A stretch of DNA of 60,929 nucleotides from Lachnospiraceae bacterium (GTDB lineage Bacteria; Bacillota; Clostridia; Lachnospirales; Lachnospiraceae): assembly GCA_029006155.1 (NCBI GenBank), contig JAQXGF010000013.1, positions 1-60,929 on the forward strand. The letters are read 5' to 3'. This document shows positions 19,434 to 28,017 of this stretch, piece after piece (position 1 is the first letter of the stretch; every line of letters begins with the position of its first letter). Below the pieces are notes generated by a model, which did not search any database, was not told where the DNA came from, and was given only the letters and a program-made list of their open reading frames with translations. Position numbers and translations under genes: made by a program.

Positions 19434-21568
19434 GAAAACTCCCTCCACGCCTCCCGCTCCCACGGCATCCGAAGCGAGCAGTCGGTCTTTGTCACAGATA
19501 AATTCGGATTGTAGTACGGATCGCCCGCATCCAGCTCTGCCTCATGGCGCTGCACAAACCGTCTCGCCTCTTCCCGGAAGCGGCGCTGCTTTTCCTCGGT
19601 GTCCTCCCGTCCGCGCGACCGCGACTCGTAATGCGTCAGCTCGGCATACGGAGTAAAGAGTACATGCCACCCGGCCGCCTGCAGCTTCATGCAGTAATCA
19701 ATGTCGTTGTATGCTACCGCCAACGTTTCTTCCATCCCGGCGACCTGCTCATAAACTGCCTTCCGGGTCATCATACAGGCGGCAGTCACGGCGCTGTAGT
19801 CCTGTACCGATACGAGCCGCCCCGCATAGCCGTCTTTCTCTCCGTCTGCGCCGATGAAGAGATGGCTCGCCACGCCGCACAGCCCAAGCACGACACCGGC
19901 ATGCTGAATCGTCCCGTCCGGATAATAAAGCTTCGCGCCGACTGCACCGACTCCGTCCTGCTGGCAGAGCCCAAGCAGCTCCTCGATCCAGCCACAGCTT
20001 CGCACCTCGGTATCGTTATTCAGCAAAATGAGGTATTCTCCTTTTGCCTGCGGCACCGCAAAATTGTGGATCGCCGCATAGTTAAAACCGCCCGCATAGC
20101 GAAGGATCCGAAGTCTGCCATCTGGATGCTCCTGCAGCAGTTTCTGATAGTACTCCTCCGTCTCCGGCTCCACACTGTTGTTCTCAATGATGAGAATCTC
20201 ATAGTTCGCATACGTCGACTTTTCCCGGATCGAAGTAAGGCAGCGCTGCAGATCCTCCACATGATCTTTATTCGGGATCAGGATGGAGACAAGCGGCGTC
20301 CCCAAAACGGCAAAATGACTGCGATATCTCCCGCGCATCGCGGTCTCTTCTGCCTGCGCCGCGATCCCGCACCGCTGATAATGTGCCTCGACCGCCCGTC
20401 GCCCCGCCTCAAACGCATACTCCTTGCTCGCCGGATTGCCTGCCGTGGACGCCGGATGCGTCCGCCAGTGATAGAGCACCTTCGGGATGTGGCCGATCGC
20501 TTTCGCCTGTTCCGCGCACCGCAGCACGAAATCATAGTCCTGCGCGCCGTCATACGCCGGATTCAGCAGCCCGACTTTCTTCAGCAGATCACGCCGCACC
20601 GCAAACAGATGACAGATATAATTGTTGCACCGCAGCAGCGCCATGCTGAAATCCGGCTTGAAATGCGGTCCAAAATAGGCCGTCCCACTCCGGTTGATCT
20701 TATCCTCGTCCGTATAGATCGCATCGAGTTCCGGCTGTGCCTCGATGGCTTTCGCCATCTCATAGAGTGCATCCACCGCCAGCACATCGTCGTGATCCGC
20801 AAAGACGATAAAATCCCCTTTCGTCTTCCGGATCGCTTCGTTCGTATTCTGAGAAATGCCACGGTTTTCGACGAGCTTCACATAGCGCACCCGGCGATCC
20901 TTTGCATATTGTTTTTTTATAAATGCCCCGACTGCCGGATCCGTACTGCCATCCGCCAGCACGAGTTCCAGCCGTCCATACGTCTGCTGCAACACCGAAT
21001 CGATGACTTCTTTTAAAAAGCGCCGCGGCGTATTGTAGAGCGGGATGACAACCGAAAAAAGCACCGAGTGGGAAAAGACCGCCTCGCTCTGTGCTTTTTT
21101 CGTCCTGGCATCCGGCATTTTCATCCGGATCCACAGGTCATAGTCCAACTCTTCCGGATGCGCCGACGGTCCATGCATTCCCTTTTTTGCATCCCTTTGT
21201 GCTTTTCTGAGCTTCCATGCCCGCTTCAGCCCGGATGTCTGTACCGACAGGCGGACTCTCTGGCGCTTCGCTCCATTCGTAAAAGTCAGCCACACATAGG
21301 GCGTATTCAGCACCGCGCGGTCGATCAGGATGTGAATGCCGCTCTCATAGCCGGCAGGCTTGTGTACCGCCGCATTGACATCTGCGCGCACGAGCCGTTC
21401 CATGTAGACCGGAAGTGTCACACCGTCTGCGTCCACGACGGAACATTCGGTCTTTTCTTCCGGGTCCAGATCCGACACCCAGCCGCGGATACAGATATTC
21501 CCATACCGGCTCTCGATCCGGTCTATGTGATACAGCACACACGGCTGTCCTTCCCAGAATTTTCTCAT
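19430..21568 (-). CDS. Large family 2 glycosyltransferase, one beta domain plus two GT-A domains
   Basis: 712 residues from ATG 21568 (MRKFWEGQPC; GAAGGGAG upstream). Longer open frame upstream to 21640 falls in the structured leader and is less likely translated. Residues about 5-105 form a beta-rich domain (ICIRGWVSDLDPEEKTEC). GT-A domain 1 starts at FSVVIPLYNTPRRFLKEV with FADHDDVLAVDAL; GT-A domain 2 at LVSILIPNKDHVEDLQR with LLNNDTEV and AYNDIDYCMKLQAAGW. It overlaps the next gene by four bases (ATGA), pointing to coupled translation. Same family and architecture as its downstream paralogue, minus one beta domain. Confidence 0.88.
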   Translation of the reverse strand: MRKFWEGQPCVLYHIDRIESRYGNICIRGWVSDLDPEEKTECSVVDADGVTLPVYMERLVRADVNAAVHKPAGYESGIHILIDRAVLNTPYVWLTFTNGAKRQRVRLSVQTSGLKRAWKLRKAQRDAKKGMHGPSAHPEELDYDLWIRMKMPDARTKKAQSEAVFSHSVLFSVVIPLYNTPRRFLKEVIDSVLQQTYGRLELVLADGSTDPAVGAFIKKQYAKDRRVRYVKLVENRGISQNTNEAIRKTKGDFIVFADHDDVLAVDALYEMAKAIEAQPELDAIYTDEDKINRSGTAYFGPHFKPDFSMALLRCNNYICHLFAVRRDLLKKVGLLNPAYDGAQDYDFVLRCAEQAKAIGHIPKVLYHWRTHPASTAGNPASKEYAFEAGRRAVEAHYQRCGIAAQAEETAMRGRYRSHFAVLGTPLVSILIPNKDHVEDLQRCLTSIREKSTYANYEILIIENNSVEPETEEYYQKLLQEHPDGRLRILRYAGGFNYAAIHNFAVPQAKGEYLILLNNDTEVRSCGWIEELLGLCQQDGVGAVGAKLYYPDGTIQHAGVVLGLCGVASHLFIGADGEKDGYAGRLVSVQDYSAVTAACMMTRKAVYEQVAGMEETLAVAYNDIDYCMKLQAAGWHVLFTPYAELTHYESRSRGREDTEEKQRRFREEARRFVQRHEAELDAGDPYYNPNLSVTKTDCSLRMPWEREAWREFS

Positions 21569-21602
21569 GCTCCGCAACTCCCTTCTTTTTCCCCGCCGCT
21601 TC

Positions 21603-21800
21603 TGTAAAGCAGACATTCGCAATCCATCCCTGCAGCTCATCTCCGCAGCTCATCTCCGGGTCTGCTGCGGGGCCGCTGCTGACAGGGCCTAGCTTCGCTA
21701 CTTACTCATTAACCACTATCGTAAGTGAGCTAGTCTCGCTTATGATACAAGCCCCCACTGCTTATTGCTTCGCGCCATTAAAGCAGGGGCTTTACTTGAT
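21603..21800. repeat. Structured intergenic region inside the polysaccharide operon
   Basis: About 240 bases separate the kinase-like gene from the next glycosyltransferase, whereas other genes of the cluster nearly touch. It holds a 23-base unit (21603-21625) seen again with one mismatch at 27987-28009, a 21-base unit (21679-21699) repeated exactly at 30570-30590, a hairpin from CTAGC near 21689 to GCTAG near 21734, and a second hairpin with AAGCCCC near 21749 and GGGGCTT near 21787. No open frame of note lies here. It may process or attenuate the long transcript. Confidence 0.65.
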
Positions 21801-21810
21801 CCGGTTAACG

Positions 21811-23043
21811 CTACTTGCCGTCACCCTTCAGCTTCCGGTACGCCTTCCACACCTTCGTCTGCTCCATCCACGCAAGCCGGCCGCTCTGGTTGAGCAGCAC
21901 TTCCCGTGCCAGTCCGTCGATCGGCTCCGCCCAAAACGTGATCTCCACCGGCTCTGTGCCATGTGGAAGATTGGAAATAATGAGCTGTGGATCCTCGGTG
22001 TCAAAAATGTAGTCCCCGTTCGGAGCCAGCGCCGCATTCGCCGATACGCCAAGCGCTTCGCCGCCCTGTCTTACCGACTCCACACGCACGACGCTCCTTG
22101 CTGCACACGGATCGATCCGCACTGCCCTGGTTCCTTCTGGAAGCGGGATCCGAAGCGACGTCCGGATGCCCGGCGCGACCTGATAGCGGGTACAGTTCCA
22201 GGTACCAAAGCCACGGCCATCGTCAAAAAAGACATCTACCATCCGCATCGCCTTTTTCTTCGGACTTTCCTGCTCCATCATCTCCCGCACCGGAAAGACC
22301 CCTTCGGAAATGCGGTCATACAGCTGCCAGATCGGCGTATAGGCTCCGAGCATATATGCCTGAAACTGCCGCTCCATCGCGGCAAACTGCCCGCACTCCT
22401 CCTCTGTGATGTCAAATACTTCATATAAATTGCGCTGTACCAGCGCATCCCGGTTCGCATTGCCCCGTGTATAATAATAGAGACAACGGTACAGAAGATA
22501 GCGCACCGGCACCGGAAAAGCAAACGTCCACTCGTAATCAATCAGCTCGTAGCCCGTCTCCGTCTCCAGCGCATTCGCAAAAATCATATCGATATCCGAG
22601 ATGCTCCGACTGTACTGCGGACGCGTAAACTGCACATCACCAAATACTTTTCCGAACGCTTCCGTCGCCGAAAACGGCTCCGTCGCATCCGCAAACATGG
22701 AAAAATAACGCCGGATCTCCCCGATCAGCGCCTCTTCTCCTTCTTTTTTCCAGATCGCATCCAGCTTTTCTTCCAGTGTCCGGCCGGCGCAAAACGGGAA
22801 ATGCGCAGCAATGCTGCCATCCGGCTCTGTTTCCAGTGTGCACGCATTGACCGTCAGCCCGCTTCCTGCCAGATCCGCCTGCAATCCCCGACAGGCCGTC
22901 TCCAATCCCCGGATATGTGCTCTGGCCTCCGGGAATGCCGGAAGCTTGCAGACATATGTTTTCCCGGTATCATCCATCCGGATGTCCGTCCGGATGCAGA
23001 ACTCTCTGCGCCGCTCATTCGAATATTTCGTATATACTATCAT
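21811..23043 (-). CDS. Kinase-fold protein, possible polysaccharide chain-capping kinase
   Basis: 410 residues. No confident family name, but kinase-fold landmarks are in order: K33 in YVCKLPAF with E39 in PEARAHI (ATP-site lysine and helix-C glutamate pattern), D152 and N157 in IDMIFANAL (catalytic D-x4-N), and D169 in LIDYEWTF (metal-binding DFG-like position). Spacing D152-N157-D169 matches protein and aminoglycoside kinases. Residues about 270-390 form a beta-rich C-terminal part. Its ATG overlaps the TGA of the methyltransferase gene. The methyltransferase-kinase order next to an ABC exporter resembles the two enzymatic parts of WbdD, so phosphorylation of a polysaccharide end is inferred, not shown. 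Confidence 0.6.
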   Translation of the reverse strand: MIVYTKYSNERRREFCIRTDIRMDDTGKTYVCKLPAFPEARAHIRGLETACRGLQADLAGSGLTVNACTLETEPDGSIAAHFPFCAGRTLEEKLDAIWKKEGEEALIGEIRRYFSMFADATEPFSATEAFGKVFGDVQFTRPQYSRSISDIDMIFANALETETGYELIDYEWTFAFPVPVRYLLYRCLYYYTRGNANRDALVQRNLYEVFDITEEECGQFAAMERQFQAYMLGAYTPIWQLYDRISEGVFPVREMMEQESPKKKAMRMVDVFFDDGRGFGTWNCTRYQVAPGIRTSLRIPLPEGTRAVRIDPCAARSVVRVESVRQGGEALGVSANAALAPNGDYIFDTEDPQLIISNLPHGTEPVEITFWAEPIDGLAREVLLNQSGRLAWMEQTKVWKAYRKLKGDGK

Positions 23044-23966
23044 TCTGCCCTCACAACCACCAAAAAGGAATTTGAAAACTGCGGAAACAGCCCGCTCTCG
23101 ATCAGCGTATCATAGACGCGCTCCTCTGAAAAGAGCTGGATCCGCTCCCGGTCAAAATTCTGCCGGTTCCGGTTCAGCTCGCCCTTCTTCGGCAGATACG
23201 CATCCGAGTAGATCCGCTCCGGAAATTTATAGTCCGGATACGGATAATAAAATTCCATGGAAGAAAGTCCGGCCTTTCGGATCACCTGCTCCAGCTCCGG
23301 CTTTGAGAATGTCCGCACATAGTCTGTCGTCGGGTATCCTTCCAGTCCTTCAAAATAGATGCCGGTATGGTCCTCAGTCGCCCCGGCCCAGTACTTCAGC
23401 CCGATCCGGTTCTCGATCGCGATCACGAGCCGCCCTCCCGGAGCCAGATGCGTGCGGATCCGCTTTAAGTAGTCCACAAATGGATCTTCCGACTGAATCG
23501 AAAACTGCGCATATTCAAATACACCGATCAGTGTGATCAGGTCATATTTTTCTGTCAGCTTTGGCTCAATGTCCTGAAAATTTCCGACCAGAAAACGCAG
23601 ATTGTCGCAGTCTTTATGGCGATAGGCGTTGATGAGGCATCGCTTTTTGGAAAGGTCAATGACCGTCACCTGCCGTCCCTTCTCGCACAGCGCACCCGTG
23701 ATTGCCCCCGGTCCGGCTCCGATCTCCAGTACATTTTCGCTTCCTTCCATCGGCAGCCAGCGAATGATATTTTCCCGCAGATACGAAAAATGATAGAGGA
23801 TCGGCCAGCTCTTTTTCTCCACGATCACGCGCTCGTATTCTTCCGGTGCGCAGGTTTTCGCGATCTTCAGCATCTCGTCCTCAATGGCGCCATCGGTATA
23901 TTTATCGTCCTCCGGGTAAAAGCGGTAGTCCAGCACCGCCTTTCCGATCTGTTCCTGCTTCTCCAT
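23040..23966 (-). CDS. Class I SAM-dependent methyltransferase of the polysaccharide cluster
   Basis: 308 residues from ATG 23966, placed by GAGGGAG seven bases upstream; an in-frame GTG at 23981 overlaps the preceding stop and is less likely. SAM-binding motif I is VLEIGAGPGAITGALCEKG, the acidic ribose ligand is in VTVIDLSKKR, and motif IV is YDLITLIGVFEYAQF. The later ENRIGLKYWAGATEDHTG stretch is typical of methyltransferases in surface polysaccharide clusters. It sits between the ABC ATPase and the kinase-like gene and overlaps the latter. Likely methylates the growing glycan, possibly as a terminal cap. Confidence 0.85.
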   Translation of the reverse strand: MEKQEQIGKAVLDYRFYPEDDKYTDGAIEDEMLKIAKTCAPEEYERVIVEKKSWPILYHFSYLRENIIRWLPMEGSENVLEIGAGPGAITGALCEKGRQVTVIDLSKKRCLINAYRHKDCDNLRFLVGNFQDIEPKLTEKYDLITLIGVFEYAQFSIQSEDPFVDYLKRIRTHLAPGGRLVIAIENRIGLKYWAGATEDHTGIYFEGLEGYPTTDYVRTFSKPELEQVIRKAGLSSMEFYYPYPDYKFPERIYSDAYLPKKGELNRNRQNFDRERIQLFSEERVYDTLIESGLFPQFSNSFLVVVRAE

Positions 23967-23977
23967 ATCGCGCTCCC

Positions 23978-25264
23978 TCACTGCTTTTCTTCCTGCTCAA
24001 TCGTAATCTTCGAATTCATATCGTAAAAGCCGACCGTATTTTTGGTAGATACGATGACCAGACTGCTCGCATCATACAGGCGGTGATAGACGACAAATTC
24101 GCCGCCCCGGTATCCGGTCAGCCCGAAGGAAATCAGATACTCGCCTCCCTGCAGATCCGCCTTCTGCGTATAAGAGACGACCACGGTATCCCCGTCCTCA
24201 CCGGTCGGTGTCGTAATGTGCTCAAACATCGTGTTCGTCCCGGTAATCTCTGTCCCGCGCATGTCCTTGATCGTAAAGGCAAAGATCGGATCCTCAATGT
24301 GCTCGTGAAACTTCACCCGCACCTTCATCGTAAAGCTGCTTCCTTTTTCAATCGTGTTCGTCGGCAGTCCGTTCTCATCCTGAATCAGAAAGCCCAACAT
24401 CTCGGCCCGCTTATCTCCGTATTCCAGTGCAGACGGATTCATCTCGAACGGTGTGATCCATCCTTCCTTGCGGATCGCCTGCTCTGCGGCTGCCTGCTGC
24501 TTCGCCGCCTCCTCATCATCCGGTCCCTGGCCGACCAGCAGACGCTTGTAGAGATCGACCATCTCCTTCGGCACGCCACTCGCGACGACTTTTCCGTGAT
24601 CGAGCAGCAGCACCCGGTCACAATATTTGCTGATGCTGTTCAGGTCGTGGCTGACAAACAGGATCGTCTTGCCCTGCTGCTTGAATTCTTCGAACTTCCG
24701 GTAACACTTTGCCTGGAAGAAGACGTCTCCGACCGAGAGCGCCTCATCGACGATCAGGATCTCCGGGTCGATATTGATCGCCACAGCAAAAGCCAGCCGC
24801 ACAAACATACCGCTGGAGTACGTCTTGACCGGCTGGTTCACAAAGTCCCCGATATCGGCAAAGTCCAGAATATCCTGCAGGCGTGCGTCGATCTCCTCCT
24901 CAGAAAAGCCGATCATCGTCCCCTGCAGATAGACATTCTCCACGCCTGTATATTCCATATTAAAGCCTGCGCCAAGCTCAAGCAGCGCGGAGATCCGCCC
25001 GTCCACGACCACCTCGCCGGACGTCGGATTCAGCACTCCGGTGATGATCTTCAGGATCGTAGACTTTCCGGCTCCGTTCGTACCGATGATCCCGACCGTC
25101 TCACCCTTTGGCACTTCAAAATTCACATCGGTCAGCGCATAGTGCTCCCGGTAGCATTTCTTCCTGGTCAGCCCAAGGCTCTCTTTTAGCCGGTCTGACG
25201 GCTTGTCGTACAGTTTATACATTTTGCTTACGTGTTCTACACGGATCGCAATCCCTTTTTCCAT
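23978..25264 (-). CDS. wzt: Polysaccharide ABC exporter ATPase with C-terminal glycan-recognition domain (Wzt-like)
   Basis: 428 residues. The first 240 are the ATPase: Walker A GTNGAGKST, Q-loop region, signature YSSGM, Walker B ILIVDEALSVGD and switch SHDL. After a linker near residues 245-285 comes a beta-rich C-terminal domain (about 290-420) beginning AEMLGFLIQDENGLPTNTI and running through TMKVRVKFHEHIEDPIFAFTI, which fits the Wzt-C glycan-binding module of O-antigen exporters such as O8/O9a Wzt. Works with the permease encoded upstream to move the lipid-linked polymer across the membrane. The extra domain says export may need a specific chain end. Confidence 0.92.
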   Translation of the reverse strand: MEKGIAIRVEHVSKMYKLYDKPSDRLKESLGLTRKKCYREHYALTDVNFEVPKGETVGIIGTNGAGKSTILKIITGVLNPTSGEVVVDGRISALLELGAGFNMEYTGVENVYLQGTMIGFSEEEIDARLQDILDFADIGDFVNQPVKTYSSGMFVRLAFAVAINIDPEILIVDEALSVGDVFFQAKCYRKFEEFKQQGKTILFVSHDLNSISKYCDRVLLLDHGKVVASGVPKEMVDLYKRLLVGQGPDDEEAAKQQAAAEQAIRKEGWITPFEMNPSALEYGDKRAEMLGFLIQDENGLPTNTIEKGSSFTMKVRVKFHEHIEDPIFAFTIKDMRGTEITGTNTMFEHITTPTGEDGDTVVVSYTQKADLQGGEYLISFGLTGYRGGEFVVYHRLYDASSLVIVSTKNTVGFYDMNSKITIEQEEKQ

Positions 25265-25405
25265 GTTTTATCCTGATCCGGCGCTGATTCGCCGTCTGTC
25301 CTTTCCTTGTCCATTTTCTCCGTTATTCCGCCTACGATTCTGTGCATTTCCGGTCAAATATGTCCTGCAATACTCCATGCATTTCCTGTCGTAAAACAGA
25401 TGAGG

Positions 25406-26218
25406 TCACAGCACATCTGCAAAATGCACCCGCAGACGCTTGAACACGGTACTGCCAAGCAGCAGTGCTCCGATCGTAAAGCACCAGAAATATAATGTCC
25501 AGAGCGGGCGCTCCCAGAACCAGTGCTTGTAAATGAATGCATCCCGAAATCCGGTCACGATATAGTAAACCGGATTCAGCTTCAGAATCTTGTGCAGCCA
25601 CGGATAGCTGACGAGCTTATCTTCTGCCACCCACATGATCGGGGTCAGCCAGACACCGATCTGCAAGGCGATGCTGATCATCTGGGACAGATCCCGGAAA
25701 AAGATCACGACGGAACTGGTCATATAGGAAAGTCCCAAAATGAGCAGGCACAGCCCTCCGGTGTAATAAAACAGCTGCAGATAATACAGATCCGGAAAAT
25801 GTCCGTAAAAACAATATAGAATGATAATAAAAAGTACAAAAAACAGGTGCACAAATACCGCCGAAATGATCTTCACGACCGGGAGCACACTGATCTGGAA
25901 TACGACCTTTTTTACCAGGTAGCTGTATTCCAGCATCGAATTCGTCCCGCCGATCAGCCCGTCCTGAAAAAAGAACCATGGCACGATACCGGCGATCAGG
26001 TAAAGCACAAACGGCACCGGAAGTGTATTCTCCCCAGCCCGAAATCCGACCTCAAAGACAAACCAGTAGACGAGCACGGTCACGATCGGCTGAATAAACG
26101 CCCAGACGATTCCGAGATACGAACCGGCATACTTTGTCCGGAAATCATTTTTTGCAAGCTTGTATATCATTTTCCGGCCTTTGATGATCTCAGCCGGAAG
26201 CGACGTCTGTTTCTTCAC
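25406..26218 (-). CDS. wzm: Polysaccharide ABC exporter permease (Wzm-like)
   Basis: 270 residues, six predicted membrane segments, ABC-2 permease family of capsule, O-antigen and teichoic acid exporters. The cytoplasmic start KLAKNDFRTKYAGSYLGIVWAFIQP is the classic coupling helix motif of Wzm/TagG. Translation begins at GTG 26218 behind AAAAGGAG at seven bases. It is the first gene of the cluster, 74 bases after the -10 element of its promoter. 140 bases without visible features separate it from the ATPase gene. Confidence 0.92.
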   Translation of the reverse strand: MKKQTSLPAEIIKGRKMIYKLAKNDFRTKYAGSYLGIVWAFIQPIVTVLVYWFVFEVGFRAGENTLPVPFVLYLIAGIVPWFFFQDGLIGGTNSMLEYSYLVKKVVFQISVLPVVKIISAVFVHLFFVLFIIILYCFYGHFPDLYYLQLFYYTGGLCLLILGLSYMTSSVVIFFRDLSQMISIALQIGVWLTPIMWVAEDKLVSYPWLHKILKLNPVYYIVTGFRDAFIYKHWFWERPLWTLYFWCFTIGALLLGSTVFKRLRVHFADVL

Positions 26219-26265
26219 GCTTTTTCTCCTTTTCCTTCCATTGACTCTTTTGGAGCCTGCGTTTC

Positions 26266-26294
26266 AGTATAGCATTTCTGATGTGGAAATTCAA
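26266..26294 (-). promoter_or_regulatory. Promoter of the polysaccharide cluster
   Basis: On the minus strand, TTGAAT (26289-26294), 17 bases, TATACT (26266-26271), with an extended TGC just before the -10. It is the only strong promoter seen upstream of wzm and probably drives much or all of the 13-gene run. Confidence 0.75.
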
Positions 26295-26321
26295 GCGTGG
26301 GAAGGAAGGGGCTCACCGGAC

Positions 26322-26487
26322 GTTCAGGGCATCAGGCCACAGACCCGTTCGCTTCGCGAGCTATCCGCTGCTTTCAGCAGCTCCTGTCTGCGGCTGATGG
26401 GCGTTCCGCCCATCCCAATGTCCCAAGATAGCCCTCAGCAAATAAATTTGCCGAGTTCTATTTTGGGACATTGCTGCTGCCCTGAAC
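26322..26487. other. Highly structured noncoding element after the deacetylase gene
   Basis: 166 bases with nested inverted repeats: outer arms GTTCAGGGCA / TGCCCTGAAC (26322-26331, 26478-26487); a 14-base stem from CATCAG at 26330 to CTGATG at 26399 with one bulge; inner hairpin GCTGCTTTCAGCAGC (26367-26381); hairpin GATGGGCG-ttc-CGCCCATC (26396-26414); and a 16-base stem CAATGTCCCAAGATAG (26416-26431) with CTATTTTGGGACATTG (26458-26473), one mismatch. The GATG at 26396-26399 is shared by two stems, so they compete. It begins 9 bases after the deacetylase stop. No long T-run. Could be an RNA element or a mobile palindromic repeat. Confidence 0.65.
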
Positions 26488-26495
26488 TGGTTATG

Positions 26496-27956
26496 TCACA
26501 TGGCAGGTACCGGGGTGGGGCGGGCATCATCCCAGACGGAGCTGACATCGAAGAGGTCGCTGAGCAGATCCGGGTTGTAGTACATCCGGTAGCCGTCGAG
26601 ATTCCGGCGTCCCTGGCGCATGTAGTTGCTGCCAAACTGTACCCAGTACTGCGACGAATCTACGTTGCAGAAAATGTTGAATCCTTTTTCTTTTAAATAG
26701 GTAAAATACTGGTTGTCAGATGTATACGGCTGCCAGTCCCCGATATCCGCACCGAACGCGAAGATGATCACGTCCGTACTGCCGACAATCGGTGCCACAT
26801 TGTCCAGCCAGCGCTGGGTATCCTTCATCACGCCGTCGATGCCGACTTTCCGCGGATCGATATGGCCCCACGTATGGCTCGCGAATTCCCATCCCTCGGC
26901 CTTCATGGCATTTGCTACCGCAGTCGCCTGATCGACCTCGTTCTGCCATGCCGCCTCATCAAAGTCCGGATGTTCATCAAAGAATTTCTGCTGATACTCG
27001 GTCACACGACCAGCCTCACGGGTCCGGTATACCTCATCGGTCCGGTAGCCGAGTACCCCTTCGTAGCCGGTCAGGGCTACGATCCCCTTGTGGCCGTGAT
27101 ACGAGAAATCCGGATGCTCTTTTACAAAGGTATCGATCCACGGTACCATATCATAGTCGCCCACAGAAATGCTGCCGTCATCTTCGATATACGTATTCTT
27201 CACATCCCCATTCTCATCGACAATCAGCTTCTGCGCAAATCCGTCCCCGTCCATATAGTGATAGTAGCTCACATCATCCTGTGAGAGTACAAACGGGATC
27301 TTGCCCGGCGGCAACAGGATCTCTCCCTGCGACACCGTACCATCCGCATTTACGATGCACATGTCATGCAGGCTGACCATCACATAGCCTTTCTCATACA
27401 TAGACTCCATGATTTTTGTAAATTCGCTCATCGTCGTCATGACCTGATTGTATCCAGCTTCCTTCGCGTCGCCGTCGAATGCCTTCGCGTCGTCCTTGAT
27501 CATCGTATGGAAAAAGACATGCGTCACCTGATCCAGCGGATAGGCTGTACAGGACTGCCGCGTCGTCTCATATCCGGCAGCCGCATCCTGCATCTGCTGG
27601 CTTCCGGTATATAAGGAAGAACTCTTGAGCAGTTCGATCGCTCCGGAATAATCATACTGCGCGGCCAAAAGATCCGCCTGTGCGATCATATCATCGACCG
27701 AGCTTGCTGCCTCCGTCTGTGCTTCCGTCCCATTCTGCGCGCCTTCGCCATTTTGCTGTACGGTCTGCTGCGCCTCTGTCTTTTTGCTGCTTTTGCGATT
27801 CTTAAGTCCCGGAATCACCGCATCCTTAATCAGGATCACCGCAAGAAACACTACAATCAGTGTAAGCAGAGAAATGATACATTTCATAATCAGTACATTT
27901 CTTCTGCGCTTTGCCCTGCGAAGCTGCATTCTTCTCGCTCTTTCTCTCTCGTCCAT
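26496..27956 (-). CDS. Membrane-anchored polysaccharide deacetylase-like protein
   Basis: 486 residues from ATG 27956 (AAGAGGGAG upstream). The longer open frame to 28289 is low-complexity arginine-rich and is antisense-like noise. An arginine-rich cytosolic start precedes one membrane segment (about 30-52), then a linker rich in Q, E and T. The extracellular part holds a NodB-like fold: PFVLSQDDVSYYHY replaces the usual TFDD, and EFASHTWGHIDPRKV gives the metal-binding H-x3-H motif. An insert between these motifs is longer than in short NodB proteins. Probably removes acetyl groups from a cell wall or surface glycan. Gene follows the upstream membrane protein by 61 bases. Confidence 0.85.
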   Translation of the reverse strand: MDERERARRMQLRRAKRRRNVLIMKCIISLLTLIVVFLAVILIKDAVIPGLKNRKSSKKTEAQQTVQQNGEGAQNGTEAQTEAASSVDDMIAQADLLAAQYDYSGAIELLKSSSLYTGSQQMQDAAAGYETTRQSCTAYPLDQVTHVFFHTMIKDDAKAFDGDAKEAGYNQVMTTMSEFTKIMESMYEKGYVMVSLHDMCIVNADGTVSQGEILLPPGKIPFVLSQDDVSYYHYMDGDGFAQKLIVDENGDVKNTYIEDDGSISVGDYDMVPWIDTFVKEHPDFSYHGHKGIVALTGYEGVLGYRTDEVYRTREAGRVTEYQQKFFDEHPDFDEAAWQNEVDQATAVANAMKAEGWEFASHTWGHIDPRKVGIDGVMKDTQRWLDNVAPIVGSTDVIIFAFGADIGDWQPYTSDNQYFTYLKEKGFNIFCNVDSSQYWVQFGSNYMRQGRRNLDGYRMYYNPDLLSDLFDVSSVWDDARPTPVPAM

Positions 27957-28017
27957 AACGCTCCCTCTTTTTCTTTTCCAGCTGTTTGTAAAGCGGACAT
28001 TCGCAATCCGCTTCGCG

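Noticed and set aside
19544..21016. Plus-strand 490-codon frame opposite a glycosyltransferase
   Set aside because: Antisense shadow of a well-supported GT gene; composition unlike a real protein.
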